Made by a program: the position numbers and the translations under genes. From Prevotella sp. P5-92 (GTDB lineage Bacteria > Bacteroidota > Bacteroidia > Bacteroidales > Bacteroidaceae), in contig NZ_NPJG01000001.1 of NCBI RefSeq assembly GCF_002251245.1, positions 62,001 through 126,000 on the forward strand: a stretch of DNA of 64,000 nucleotides, given 5' to 3'. Positions 27,661 to 36,426 of this stretch are shown piece by piece. Each line of letters starts with the position of its first letter. Position 1 is the first letter of the stretch. Below the pieces are notes generated by a model. That model saw nothing but the letters and a program-made list of their open reading frames with translations, was not told the origin of the DNA and made no database searches.

Positions 27661-29484
27661 TTACATTCTCTCAGGCACTTCTATGCCCAGCAGAGCCATT
27701 CCGTTCTTTATCACCTTTGCCACGTTCTGAGCCAACACAAGACGTAGGGTTCGCTTGTCGTTGTCCTCCTCTTTGAGTATCGAGAAGTCGTGGTAGAACT
27801 GGTTAAACTCCTTTGTCAGTTCGTAGCAGTAGTTGGCAATGCCGCTTGGGCTGTAGTCCTTTCCGGCTTGTTCTACTGCAGCTCCGTATGCGTTGAGCTT
27901 CTGTATGAGGTCGATTTCCTTCTGAGACAGCAGGTCGTTGCTCAGCTCCTTGGAGATAAGGCTGCTGCCAGTTGCCGTCTCGCCAGCCTTGCGCATGATA
28001 GAGCGTATGCGGGCGTAGGTGTATTGAATAAACGGACCTGTGTTGCCGTTGAAGTCGATAGACTCCTCGGGGTTGAAGAGCATGTTCTTGCGTGCGTCAA
28101 CCTTGAGTATGAAGTATTTCAATGCGCCGAGACCTACCACGCGGGCTATCTCGTTGCGTTCCTCTTCAGTCATGTCGTCAAACTTGCCTAACTCCTCGCT
28201 TGTCTGTTTGGCGTCGGCAATCATTGTGGCTATCAGGTCGTCGGCATCCACCACGGTGCCTTCGCGGCTCTTCATCTTTCCGTTAGGCAGTTCTACCATG
28301 CCATACGAGAAGTGAACAAGTTCCTTACCCCATTTGAAGCCAAGACGGTCGAGAAGTATGGAGAGCACCTGGAAGTGGTAGTTCTGCTCGTTGCCCACCA
28401 CGTAAATCATCTTGTCGATAGGGAAGTCCTTGAAGCGCATCTCTGCCGTGCCGATGTCTTGTGTCATATATACCGATGTACCGTCTGAACGCAGCAGCAG
28501 CTTCTGGTCGAGACCCTCGGCGGTGAGGTCGGCCCAGACAGAGTTGTCGGCGTGACGCTCAAAGAGTCCCTTCGCCAGTCCTTCTTCTACCTTTGCCTTG
28601 CCCTTGAGGTAAGTCTGCGACTCGTAGTATATCTTGTCGAATGCCACGCCGAGAGCCTTGTAGGTCTCGTCAAAGCCGGCATACACCCATGAGTTCATCT
28701 TCTCCCACAGGGCGCGTACCTCGGGGTCGTTCTGCTCCCATTTCACGAGCATCTCGTGAGCCTCTTTTATCAGTGGAGCCTCTTCCTTTGCCTTCTTCTC
28801 GGCTTCCTCCTCGCCCATGCCGTTGCTGACATATTCGGCAGTGAGCTGCTTTACCTCTTCGCGATAGTGCTTGTCGAAAGCTACGTAGTAGTCGCCGATG
28901 AGGTGGTCGCCTTTCTTTCCGCTGGTCTCAGGAGTCTCGCCGTTGCCGTATTTCAGCCATGCCAACATCGACTTGCAGATGTGTATTCCGCGGTCGTTCA
29001 CGATGTTTGTCTTCACCACGCGGTTGCCGTTAGCCTCCATAATCTGTGCCAACGACCATCCGAGGAGATTGTTGCGCACGTGTCCGAGATGCAGTGGCTT
29101 GTTGGTGTTGGGCGAAGAGTACTCTATCATTACGAGAGGAGAGGTGTCGTCAGTTTTCTTCTCGCCGAACTTCTCATCGCTGTCGATGGCGTCGAGCAAC
29201 TTGAGCCATGCCTCCTGTGCTATCACGAGGTTGAGGAATCCCTTCACCACGTTGAATGCGGCAACAGCCTCACAGTTGTCTGCCAGATACTGTCCTATCT
29301 CTTGTGCCGTGTCTTCGGGTTTCTTCTTTGAAATCTTAAGGAACGGGAACACCACGAGCGTCAGGTTGCCCTCAAACTCCCGCTTTGTAGTCTGTAGTTG
29401 TACCATCGTCTCCGCTATCTCCTGGCCGTAGAGAGCCTTCACAGCGTCGATGACAGCATTGCTGATAATGCTTTCAATCTTCAT
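27661..29484 (-). CDS. argS: Arginyl-tRNA synthetase
   Basis: Class I aminoacyl-tRNA synthetase that charges tRNA-Arg. The 607-residue length is normal. The HIGH motif appears as HLGH in SSPNTNKPLHLGHVRNN (about residue 130) and the KMSKS loop as KMKSREG. The N-terminal Add-1 domain and the C-terminal anticodon-binding domain (ending LLGIEVPERM) are complete. It has its own strong promoter at 29532-29562. Bacterial ArgS often lacks a strict KMSKS, so the variant is not unusual. Confidence 0.97.
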   Translation of the reverse strand: MKIESIISNAVIDAVKALYGQEIAETMVQLQTTKREFEGNLTLVVFPFLKISKKKPEDTAQEIGQYLADNCEAVAAFNVVKGFLNLVIAQEAWLKLLDAIDSDEKFGEKKTDDTSPLVMIEYSSPNTNKPLHLGHVRNNLLGWSLAQIMEANGNRVVKTNIVNDRGIHICKSMLAWLKYGNGETPETSGKKGDHLIGDYYVAFDKHYREEVKQLTAEYVSNGMGEEEAEKKAKEEAPLIKEAHEMLVKWEQNDPEVRALWEKMNSWVYAGFDETYKALGVAFDKIYYESQTYLKGKAKVEEGLAKGLFERHADNSVWADLTAEGLDQKLLLRSDGTSVYMTQDIGTAEMRFKDFPIDKMIYVVGNEQNYHFQVLSILLDRLGFKWGKELVHFSYGMVELPNGKMKSREGTVVDADDLIATMIADAKQTSEELGKFDDMTEEERNEIARVVGLGALKYFILKVDARKNMLFNPEESIDFNGNTGPFIQYTYARIRSIMRKAGETATGSSLISKELSNDLLSQKEIDLIQKLNAYGAAVEQAGKDYSPSGIANYCYELTKEFNQFYHDFSILKEEDNDKRTLRLVLAQNVAKVIKNGMALLGIEVPERM

Positions 29485-29531
29485 TCTATTGATATTACTA
29501 TAGTGTCTATTACAAATTTCGAAATCGGCGG

Positions 29532-29562
29532 CAAAGGTACTGCTTTTTGCTGAGACTACAAA
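29532..29562 (-). promoter_or_regulatory. argS promoter
   Basis: A full Bacteroidetes promoter on the minus strand: TTTG at 29562-29559, 19-bp spacer, TACCTTTG at 29539-29532. Confidence 0.75.
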
Positions 29563-29607
29563 GAAAACGGCTTATTTTCTTCGTAGTCACAGTGAGATTG
29601 ACGTCGT

Positions 29608-30588
29608 TTATTTCCCTTCAGCGGCTTTCAGCGGCACGTTGATGAGCGATTCTTTCACCATCTTTCCCCATGGCTTGATGAGGTCTTTTGTCCATCCACC
29701 AGTAGCCTTTGCCCTTGGCAGCAGCATGGAGCAGGTCTCGTTCTTGTCGCTCACCGACCAGCACACCCAGCTAATCTTCTTGGCTTCCATAAAGTCTATC
29801 CAGCTCTGCCATTCTGTCTTGTCTATCTTGCCGTCGCCCGAGGCATCCATCGAGGCACATTCGGACACGAACACAGGTATGCCTTTCTGCATAGCGTCGG
29901 CAATGCGGTCGCGCAGCCACTGCTTGTGTGTGGCGGCATAGAAGTGTACGGTGTACATGATATTGTCGTAGCCTTCGAGGGGACTTTCTGCCACGAGGTG
30001 TATGTCCTGATCCCAGTGTGGGCATCCCACGAGGACGATGTTGTCTGGGTCGTACTTCCTTATCTCGTCTATCACGGCCTTGGCATATTCCTTCAGGTCG
30101 GTCCATGAGTCTTCTACCGGTTCGTTGTATATCTCGTAGATGACGTTAGGATGATGTCCGTATTTCTTCGCCATCTTTCCGAAGAACTTCACGGCATCGC
30201 GGGTCAGCAGCTTGTGTGAGTGCCAGTCGATGATGACGTATGTACCTTGCTTAATGGCTTGCTTGATAACGGGTTCCATACAGTCGAGGGCGAAGCTCGG
30301 ATTTTCGAGGTAGTTGTCTTCTATCATTATTCCCATGGCAGCGCGAACCACCTTGGCATTCCAGTCGTCGGCAAGCCACTTTACGGCTTTGGCGTTGTAG
30401 AATCGGGGCCAGAGGTTGTGCCATCCTAAGCTTGCACCGCGCAGCGTCATGGGGTTGCCGTTCTTGTCACATAACTGTGTTCCCACCACTTTCAGTTGTC
30501 CCCACTGTTCTACTGGCGAGGTCTCTTTCTTGGCGAATGATGCTATCGTCATCATTGCCATCACGATTGCGATAATAGTTTTTTTCAT
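29608..30588 (-). CDS. GH5 endoglucanase-type glycoside hydrolase
   Basis: Exported retaining endo-beta-glucanase of the GH5 family, probably subfamily 2 (cellulase-like). The signal peptide ends near residue 19 (SFA-K). The RGASLGWHN start, the acid/base glutamate in YEIYNEP and the nucleophile in VFVSECAS are all present over 326 residues. No binding module or sorting tail is attached, so it is likely periplasmic or released. It stands alone with its own promoter rather than in a glycan locus; the preceding gene ends 276 bp upstream, and a 22-bp tandem repeat fills part of that gap. Substrate (cellulose, mixed-linkage glucan) is an inference. Confidence 0.9.
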   Translation of the reverse strand: MKKTIIAIVMAMMTIASFAKKETSPVEQWGQLKVVGTQLCDKNGNPMTLRGASLGWHNLWPRFYNAKAVKWLADDWNAKVVRAAMGIMIEDNYLENPSFALDCMEPVIKQAIKQGTYVIIDWHSHKLLTRDAVKFFGKMAKKYGHHPNVIYEIYNEPVEDSWTDLKEYAKAVIDEIRKYDPDNIVLVGCPHWDQDIHLVAESPLEGYDNIMYTVHFYAATHKQWLRDRIADAMQKGIPVFVSECASMDASGDGKIDKTEWQSWIDFMEAKKISWVCWSVSDKNETCSMLLPRAKATGGWTKDLIKPWGKMVKESLINVPLKAAEGK

Positions 30589-30621
30589 CTTACGTTTTTC
30601 TTGAGGTTAATCATTCGGCTG

Positions 30622-30629
30622 CAAATGTA
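30622..30629 (-). promoter_or_regulatory. GH5 promoter -7 box TACATTTG
   Basis: It matches TAnnTTTG, 33 bp upstream of the GH5 ATG. Confidence 0.6.
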
Positions 30630-30755
30630 CAAAAAAAATGTCTAACTGCAAAGTTTTTTTTACTTCATTTCTGTCTTTTGTTCCATATTTTCCGTAAAGT
30701 TGCTGAAAATAAACGAAATATACAGGCTGAAAAAAGCATGGCGTCGCATAAAAAT

Positions 30756-30838
30756 AACGCAACGTCACGCTTCCATAAACGCAACGTTACGCTTCGGGAA
30801 ACGCAACGTTACGCTTCAGGAAACGCAACGTTACGCTA
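30756..30838. repeat. 22-bp tandem repeat, four copies
   Basis: Copies start at 30756, 30778, 30800 and 30822, an exact 22-bp period, with unit AACGCAACGTTACGCTTCNG plus two bases. The first copy has one change (GTCAC for GTTAC) and the last is partial. The array lies between the nucleotidase stop and the GH5 promoter. A 14-nt part (GGAAACGCAACGTT) recurs in the hairpin at 61462-61512. Confidence 0.85.
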
Positions 30839-30863
30839 AAAAGCACTATTTTTGCAAGTAAGA

Positions 30864-32492
30864 TTATTTTGCCTTTAACTCCATTTCCAATCGTCCCACG
30901 AAAGCACCGTGCTTGCCGTTTTGATTCACTGCCACAGGCTTGCCGTCGGCGTCGTTGACGTATTCAAGTTGTTTGAAGTAAGTGTGGGAATGGCCGCCGA
31001 GGACGATGTCGATGTCGGTGATGGAAGGGATGAGCTGGTTGTCGTCCATGTCGGGAGCGAGCTTCCATCCCAGATGGGAAAGACAGACTACGAGGTCGCA
31101 TTTCTCCTTTTGCTTCAGCATCTTAGCCGTGGTGCGAGCAGACTCTATCGGGTCGAGATAAGTCACACCCTCGTGGTTCTCACGCATGATGAGGCCGTCG
31201 ATCTTCGGGCAGAGACCTATCACTCCTATCTTCATGCCGTGACGACGCACTATGGCGTAAGGCTTAATAAGTCCCTCGGCGGGAGTGCCAGAGAAGTCGC
31301 AGTTGGTGCAGACTATGGGGAACGTGGCGAGACGGGCGAGACGGGCGAGATTGTCGAGACCGAAGTCAAACTCATGGTTGCCTAATGTGGCGGCATCGTA
31401 TCGCATTATGTTCATCAGTCCCACCTCCACGTCGCCCTTAAACAAGGTGTAGTAGGTCGAGCCTTGTGAGAAGTCGCCGCTGTCGAAGAGAAGAAGGTCG
31501 GGCGACAGGGAGCGTTGCTCTTCGACCACAGCAGCCCGGCGTACGAAGCCGCCCCGGTCAGCCACTCGCTTGTCTTTCGTGAATTTGCTTACCGGCTCTA
31601 TGGTGCTGTGGGTGTCGTTAGTATGAAGAATGACTAACGTGTTATTTGCGTGGGTGATGTCAGCAAGAAGCGGAGAGGGACGGGAGGTGGCACTGTCTCC
31701 ACTATTGGTCTCAGCGACACTAATCATTCCCAGAATATCTATTCTCCCTTCCACGTCAGAGTCAACGATGATGCCTTGCTGTTCTTTCTCGCGGAAATAG
31801 CTGCTGATAATGTTGCGCATGTCGTTTTCGCTGCCCTTAGGTGAATTCAAGTCGGTATGGTGCTTGAACGAGGGCATGTGGTCGTTGCCCTCAGCGAGAT
31901 AGTCGATAGAAGCCACACGGTAAGTCTTCGACTCGTCAACGGGAATGTCGTTGATGGATGCTGACAGGAGCTTGCCTTCTGCACTGACCTTCAGCTTCAC
32001 GCTGTGGCTCACGCCCTCGCCTTTCAGGGCGGCAATCTCGCGAAACAGTCCCATCACGTCCGAGCCTTGCATGGTGAAGAAGCAAATCTTGTTTTCAAAG
32101 GGAGCCACCTCAAGAATATGACCAAAGGTGACCTCGCCCTGTGGCAGCGAGGCACGCATGCCACCTATATTATATATGCCAAAGTCAGGCCGTTCGCCGT
32201 ATTTGTTTCCCGCCCATACGAGGATGTCGCTGAGAAGGTTTGATAGCGGGCTCTCTGGACGCTCGGCTATCATCACCTTTGCGCTATGTCCCACCACCGG
32301 ACTCATAATACTGTCAACCTTTGCCTTATATGACGAGAGGAACTTGACTGCATCGACATTCGGGATGGAGTCGTAGTGAGAATCGACGACGATGACGCTC
32401 CGCGATACAGAGCTTACCGAGTGTTGGCTCTTGCAAGCCGTCAGCGACAAGGTGAGGGCAAGAAGGAGCAAAAAAGATGATATATGCTTCAT
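30864..32492 (-). CDS. 5'-nucleotidase lipoprotein with permuted domain order
   Basis: Exported nucleotide/phosphoester hydrolase of the UshA class. From the ATG at 32492 the 542-residue protein has a lipobox (LTLSLTAC). The usual C-terminal substrate-binding domain comes first (about 25-250: NLLSDILVWAG, YNIGGMRASLPQG, YLAEGNDHM). The metallophosphatase domain follows (about 280-540) with metal ligands in LHTNDTHS, DSGDFSQG, TLGNHEFDFG and LGGHSHTYF. In UshA the phosphatase domain is N-terminal. In Bacteroidales I recall these as two adjacent genes, so this looks like a fusion. Earlier in-frame start codons exist but lack a signal sequence. Confidence 0.88.
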   Translation of the reverse strand: MKHISSFLLLLALTLSLTACKSQHSVSSVSRSVIVVDSHYDSIPNVDAVKFLSSYKAKVDSIMSPVVGHSAKVMIAERPESPLSNLLSDILVWAGNKYGERPDFGIYNIGGMRASLPQGEVTFGHILEVAPFENKICFFTMQGSDVMGLFREIAALKGEGVSHSVKLKVSAEGKLLSASINDIPVDESKTYRVASIDYLAEGNDHMPSFKHHTDLNSPKGSENDMRNIISSYFREKEQQGIIVDSDVEGRIDILGMISVAETNSGDSATSRPSPLLADITHANNTLVILHTNDTHSTIEPVSKFTKDKRVADRGGFVRRAAVVEEQRSLSPDLLLFDSGDFSQGSTYYTLFKGDVEVGLMNIMRYDAATLGNHEFDFGLDNLARLARLATFPIVCTNCDFSGTPAEGLIKPYAIVRRHGMKIGVIGLCPKIDGLIMRENHEGVTYLDPIESARTTAKMLKQKEKCDLVVCLSHLGWKLAPDMDDNQLIPSITDIDIVLGGHSHTYFKQLEYVNDADGKPVAVNQNGKHGAFVGRLEMELKAK

Positions 32493-32512
32493 AAAACGTA
32501 TGATTTTGCGTG

Positions 32513-32520
32513 CAAAATTA
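32513..32520 (-). promoter_or_regulatory. 5'-nucleotidase promoter -7 box TAATTTTG
   Basis: It matches TAnnTTTG, 21 bp upstream of the ATG at 32492, which supports that start over the longer reading. Confidence 0.65.
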
Positions 32521-32583
32521 CAAAAAATGACGTTATTAAGCAAAAAAATCTTGAGAAAAGTGCTGTAATTCAAGAAAATGTAG

Positions 32584-32591
32584 TACCTTTG
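32584..32591 (+). promoter_or_regulatory. rplS promoter -7 box TACCTTTG
   Basis: It matches TAnnTTTG and gives an rplS leader of about 87 nt. The leader has no ORF and could carry autoregulation by L19, but I see no recognised leader motif. Confidence 0.7.
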
Positions 32592-32684
32592 CACCCGCTT
32601 TTCGGCGTAATCGCTGGCAGGAAGTCACGTGTTGCCTGTTATGTTGCGTTGGAACGATAAAACAAATTTAATTTAATACACACA

Positions 32685-33047
32685 ATGGATTTAATTAAAG
32701 TTGCTGAGGAAGCATTTGCAACCGGCAAGAAGTTCCCAGAGTTCAAGTCTGGTGACACTGTAACAGTCGCTTACAAAATTATCGAGGGTTCTAAGGAGCG
32801 TATTCAGCTCTACCGCGGTGTAGTAATCAAGATCGCTGGTCATGGCGACAAGAAGCGTTTCACCGTTCGTAAGATGTCAGGAACAGTAGGTGTAGAGCGT
32901 ATCTTCCCTATCGAGTCTCCAAACATTGACAGCATCGAGGTGAACAAGATTGGTAAGGTACGTCGCGCTAAGCTGTACTACCTGCGCAAGCTCACCGGTA
33001 AGAAGGCCCGCATCAAGGAGAAGCGAGTTAACACTGCTAAGGCTTAA
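32685..33047 (+). CDS. rplS: 50S ribosomal protein L19
   Basis: Ribosomal large-subunit protein at the 30S-50S interface. The 120-residue sequence is the normal length and has the conserved [39 protein letters not shown] and [11 protein letters not shown] segments. It is monocistronic here, with its own promoter and a clear terminator immediately downstream, and is unlinked from the trmD/rimM genes that accompany rplS in many bacteria. Confidence 0.98.
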   Translation: MDLIKVAEEAFATGKKFPEFKSGDTVTVAYKIIEGSKERIQLYRGVVIKIAGHGDKKRFTVRKMSGTVGVERIFPIESPNIDSIEVNKIGKVRRAKLYYLRKLTGKKARIKEKRVNTAKA

Positions 33048-33051
33048 GCAT

Positions 33052-33086
33052 AAAAAAGCATCATCCACAACGGGTGATGCTTTTTT
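33052..33086 (+). terminator. rplS terminator
   Basis: The stem GCATCA/TGATGC with flanking A-run and T-run (AAAAAAGCATCA...TGATGCTTTTTT) starts 5 bp after the rplS stop. Confidence 0.85.
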
Positions 33087-33115
33087 ATTTTATCTAAACT
33101 ATCATAATTTACGGC

Positions 33116-33160
33116 AAAAAAAGTCTGGGGAGCATCCCGATGAGAGAGTGCGCCCCAGAC
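33116..33160 (-). terminator. Terminator of the candidate RNA near rplS
   Basis: Perfect 8-bp GC-rich stem GTCTGGGG/CCCCAGAC (33123-33130, 33153-33160), read on the minus strand, followed by seven T. Confidence 0.85.
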
Positions 33161-33295
33161 GTAAAGTTAGTTTGCTTCGGCTTCCCAAATCACTTTGGCG
33201 TCCGAAACAGCGGAATTCTTTCAGACTTCCCAGTCTCATTATCCGTGATTTGAACCAAATTATTATAAAAAAATGATGTTGTATGCCAATCTTAT
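33116..33295 (-). ncRNA. Candidate structured RNA convergent with rplS
   Basis: A roughly 180-nt RNA on the minus strand, from a TACCTTTG promoter (33309-33302) to a strong terminator at 33160-33116 (GTCTGGGG/CCCCAGAC plus seven T). Visible pairings are CAAATCAC with GTGATTTG as an outer stem, AGAC/GTCT, GTCTGAAA/TTTCGGAC and CCAAA/TTTGG. No ORF fits. Promoter, terminator and location beside a ribosomal-protein gene recall the Bacteroidales-1 RNA motif, but I cannot confirm membership. It explains most of the 417-bp gap; the remainder (33310-33464) is AT-rich and featureless. Confidence 0.6.
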
Positions 33296-33301
33296 TGGGT
33301 G

Positions 33302-33309
33302 CAAAGGTA
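33302..33309 (-). promoter_or_regulatory. Promoter -7 box TACCTTTG of the candidate RNA
   Basis: It matches TAnnTTTG on the minus strand. No protein-coding start follows before the terminator. Confidence 0.65.
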
Positions 33310-33464
33310 CTACATTTTTTTGAATTAGCTATAATTTTTATTCAAAAAATATATTAAGTGATGATAAATTTATATCTTGATATGCTTTTTGAAGCGTATT
33401 ATTGGATAGTTTCCGAAAAAAACGGGAGCCAAACTCTCGTTCAGCTCCCGTCATCGTTAGGTCA

Positions 33465-35822
33465 TTAGTTAGCAGGCGCTATTGACAGCGCCGAATTGTC
33501 TATCTCAAACCACGAGCCGTCGCATACGAGGAAGGCGCGTACAGGCTGTGTGCCATCTCCGCAATTAGGCATTGAGAATGATTCCGTATATACATTATTG
33601 GCTGTAGTTGTTGTCACGGCATCCACACTGATGGTAGAACCTTTTCTGGATACAGTCAACTCAACTGTCGCTCCATCCATATCATTCATAAAGGTTTCCC
33701 AATTGTAATTGCTTGTCAATGAGAAGCCGGCATCTGGATTGGCCATCGTATTGCCCGTAGGCCACCAAGCATAGTTGTCGGCACGCAGAACAAAGTACTC
33801 AAGATAACCTGTTCCCTGACGCTCCACGTCATTAGTCAATGCAATCACCCAGTTGTTCCAGTTATTACCCTTGGAAGAATGGTTGACAAACTTCAGTTTC
33901 AGCTCATTGCCAGCGGGAATAGTGTATGAGTCAGAGAAAGCAGACCAGAAACCGGAAGAAAAGTCCTGTGCACCAACAATCTGAACATTATTCTCCTCTT
34001 CGTCTTCATCGGCCTCATCTTCGTCGAGCGGTCCTACCCACTTGCCCCAATATGTCCTTTGGTTACTTGTAGTGTTATATTTACCGTAACCGGCATACAC
34101 TATAGTTGTCTTGCGTGGAGTAGCTTCCCAGTCAACCTCGCGTGCGAGATACAACTTTGTATTATTAATAGTCAATACATTCTCTACAGGGTCAAAACTC
34201 CATGCATAGCCTTTGTTCCAACCATCAAGAACTTTATGATCAGCACCAAGAGTCATTGACACAGAATTCTGAGCCACACCATATTTATATTGAATAGATA
34301 TATGCTCCCATTTGCCTATGAGTTCTTCCTCTGTGATTGGAGCCTGTGGCACTGCACCATATCGCTCGGGCATCACGATAGGCCAGCCAGTGTCAGTCCA
34401 ACGTATGGCACGCACACCACCCAACATAACTGCGTTGCTATAGGCATTGCCGTTATAATCGGCAGGGAAACGCTGCTGAGAAGCATAATACCAGTTGCCA
34501 TTGCCATCCTCAAATACGGCACAGTGACTGATACCCACCCAACTATGGTTACCTCCAAGCTGATAAGGATGAGTGACTATGGGGAGTGCATCACCACCCT
34601 TATTTGTTACATCTACCCCATTCATGCTCTTATATGGACCATCGATATTCTCTGAACGCACTACACGTGTGTTATATGGAATATCCAAACCATCGTATGC
34701 CATAAAGAGATAGTAGTATCCATCATGATAGATAACCTCGGGAGCCTCAGAGCCTTGCCAGCGGCTGCTCATTTTTCGTGTATATACTCGCTTGCCGTAT
34801 GCTGCCTCATTCTCTGGTCCCCATGGGTTGCCTTGTTCAGCCTTGGTCTTACCAGTCTCGGGATTGATTTCCACGGCAGCAAAACCGCTATGCCATGAAC
34901 CGTAGATAAGCCAGTGCTCTCCTTCTGGAGTGATGATATATGATGGGTCAATGGCGTTGTACTTATAATAGCAACTCTCCCAAGCAGTTGGAGAAACATA
35001 AATCTTAGAGAGGTCACGGTCGGAATAGTTGGTGATTACATATCCCTTGTCTTCCCATTTAGAGAGGTCGGAAGGATCGGTTGTTTCCATTACACCGATG
35101 AATGCTCTCTCGCCCCATGATGTCTTGGTTGGATCAATATATCCTGGACAAGTTATACAATAGTACATGCGATAGAGTCCGTCCTTCACCTTGCGTGCAC
35201 ATGGTGCCCAATATCCAAACTGCAGGTCATCGCTGAAATTGGCTGTACTGTTTTTAAGTCCCATAGCCTTGCGTATCTCGTTGAGCTTGGGCTGCACCCA
35301 TGATGGCAAGCCATACATTGTGGCACCCATATACTCCCAGTTGACGAGGTCCTTGGAGCGGCGGCACTGGAAATGTCCGTGTTTGTTGCCCTGAACGTCC
35401 TCATGATGTGGATTTCCATATCCTGCATCAGTGCAATACATATAGTAATATCCATCCTCGGCAAGCATCACCGACGGGTCATGAATATTTGCGAGATTCC
35501 ACTTGGCGCGATCTGACCACGAACTACCTGCTGAGATATAATAGTCGATATATGATGGCGACTGATATTTCACGAGTTCGAGGTCGATCCCGTCAAGGAT
35601 GGATGCACTCTTAATATTCGAGATGTCATTGTCTGAAGAATATTCACCATTGGCATCAGTAGTGGCTGACCACTTGTCGGCATCGCCTTTCTGCTTGAAA
35701 TACAATTTTCCACCTACAGTCTGCGCCGAGCCGTCCTTTTTCTTAATCACGAGTTCTTGTGCCGAAATGGAAGCAATTCCCATCGTGCACATCAATATCA
35801 AAGAGAGGATTTTCTTGTTCAT
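33465..35822 (-). CDS. GH43 arabinanase-type hydrolase with C-terminal glycan-binding module
   Basis: Exported 785-residue enzyme, probably an endo-1,5-alpha-L-arabinanase. The signal peptide ends at SISA-Q. The five-bladed GH43 domain has the general base in NIHDPSVM, the pKa modulator in NAIDPSYI and the general acid in GSEAPEVIYHDGYYY. A lipocalin-like segment (LIGKWEHISIQYKYG) follows, then a linker rich in D/E, then a C-terminal module (VGAQDFSSGFWSAF... GNNWNNWVIALTNDV) shared with the lipoprotein encoded at 36427-38199. The start is the ATG at 35822, because 35828 would be a GTG two codons earlier. It is the last gene of the second SusC/SusD locus. Confidence 0.9.
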   Translation of the reverse strand: MNKKILSLILMCTMGIASISAQELVIKKKDGSAQTVGGKLYFKQKGDADKWSATTDANGEYSSDNDISNIKSASILDGIDLELVKYQSPSYIDYYISAGSSWSDRAKWNLANIHDPSVMLAEDGYYYMYCTDAGYGNPHHEDVQGNKHGHFQCRRSKDLVNWEYMGATMYGLPSWVQPKLNEIRKAMGLKNSTANFSDDLQFGYWAPCARKVKDGLYRMYYCITCPGYIDPTKTSWGERAFIGVMETTDPSDLSKWEDKGYVITNYSDRDLSKIYVSPTAWESCYYKYNAIDPSYIITPEGEHWLIYGSWHSGFAAVEINPETGKTKAEQGNPWGPENEAAYGKRVYTRKMSSRWQGSEAPEVIYHDGYYYLFMAYDGLDIPYNTRVVRSENIDGPYKSMNGVDVTNKGGDALPIVTHPYQLGGNHSWVGISHCAVFEDGNGNWYYASQQRFPADYNGNAYSNAVMLGGVRAIRWTDTGWPIVMPERYGAVPQAPITEEELIGKWEHISIQYKYGVAQNSVSMTLGADHKVLDGWNKGYAWSFDPVENVLTINNTKLYLAREVDWEATPRKTTIVYAGYGKYNTTSNQRTYWGKWVGPLDEDEADEDEEENNVQIVGAQDFSSGFWSAFSDSYTIPAGNELKLKFVNHSSKGNNWNNWVIALTNDVERQGTGYLEYFVLRADNYAWWPTGNTMANPDAGFSLTSNYNWETFMNDMDGATVELTVSRKGSTISVDAVTTTTANNVYTESFSMPNCGDGTQPVRAFLVCDGSWFEIDNSALSIAPAN

Positions 35823-35843
35823 AATCACTTCAGTGATAAATTG

Positions 35844-36305
35844 TTATTTCTTTATGAATTTCACAGTGGTCTTACCCACGTTAAGCATATATACACCAGA
35901 GGCAAGACGAGAAACATCAACGTTTGTATGGTCGCCGCTTGTCACTGTCTTTACCTTAACAGCACCATCCGTAGAGACAACTGTAATGGCCTGACCTTCC
36001 TTACATCCTGTAATAGTAAGGTTAGCTTCAACTACGTTCGAGAGCAGAGAGATTCCGTTTTTTACCACGGCACTTGAAATACTCGTAGCGTCGAGTTTTG
36101 CAAAACTCACCTTGGTTACATCCTCAATAGTGCTATTGTCGGTCTTGACAATGCTCATCGTAGAGCTGCCGTCAGTATAGAGGATATATGCCAATTGGTT
36201 CATAAACACAGATTTACCATCCTGCGTAGTCATTGCCCATTTCAAGTCGGCGGCATTTGCTGCAGTAGTGCATAGCAGGACAAAAGCCATTAAATAGTTT
36301 CTCAT
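35844..36305 (-). CDS. Small secreted protein with C-terminal sorting-like domain
   Basis: A 153-residue exported protein; the signal peptide MRNYLMAFVLLCTTAANA supports the ATG at 36305 over an upstream extension. An N-terminal segment (TTQDGKSVFMNQLAYILYTDG) is of a type common at the start of exported Prevotella proteins. The C-terminal 70 residues (ITGCKEGQAITVVSTDG... SRLASGVYMLNVGKTTVKFIKK) look like a type IX sorting domain. There is no catalytic motif. It sits between the glycan-binding lipoprotein and the GH43 gene, so a role in the same locus is likely, but its function is unknown. Confidence 0.75.
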   Translation of the reverse strand: MRNYLMAFVLLCTTAANAADLKWAMTTQDGKSVFMNQLAYILYTDGSSTMSIVKTDNSTIEDVTKVSFAKLDATSISSAVVKNGISLLSNVVEANLTITGCKEGQAITVVSTDGAVKVKTVTSGDHTNVDVSRLASGVYMLNVGKTTVKFIKK

Positions 36306-36426
36306 AAATACTATCTGTTTGTTGTTTATATTATACAATGAATATGAAATTGAGAGAGAGGCCCGCGGGGTTAACCGCGAGCCTAAAACCTCTCAAAAAA
36401 GTCATATCATATTCTGTAATGAATGA

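Noticed and set aside
33230..33260. tRNA gene suggested by GGTTCAAATC
   Set aside because: No cloverleaf can be drawn around it; the bases pair instead with GTGATTTG in the candidate RNA.
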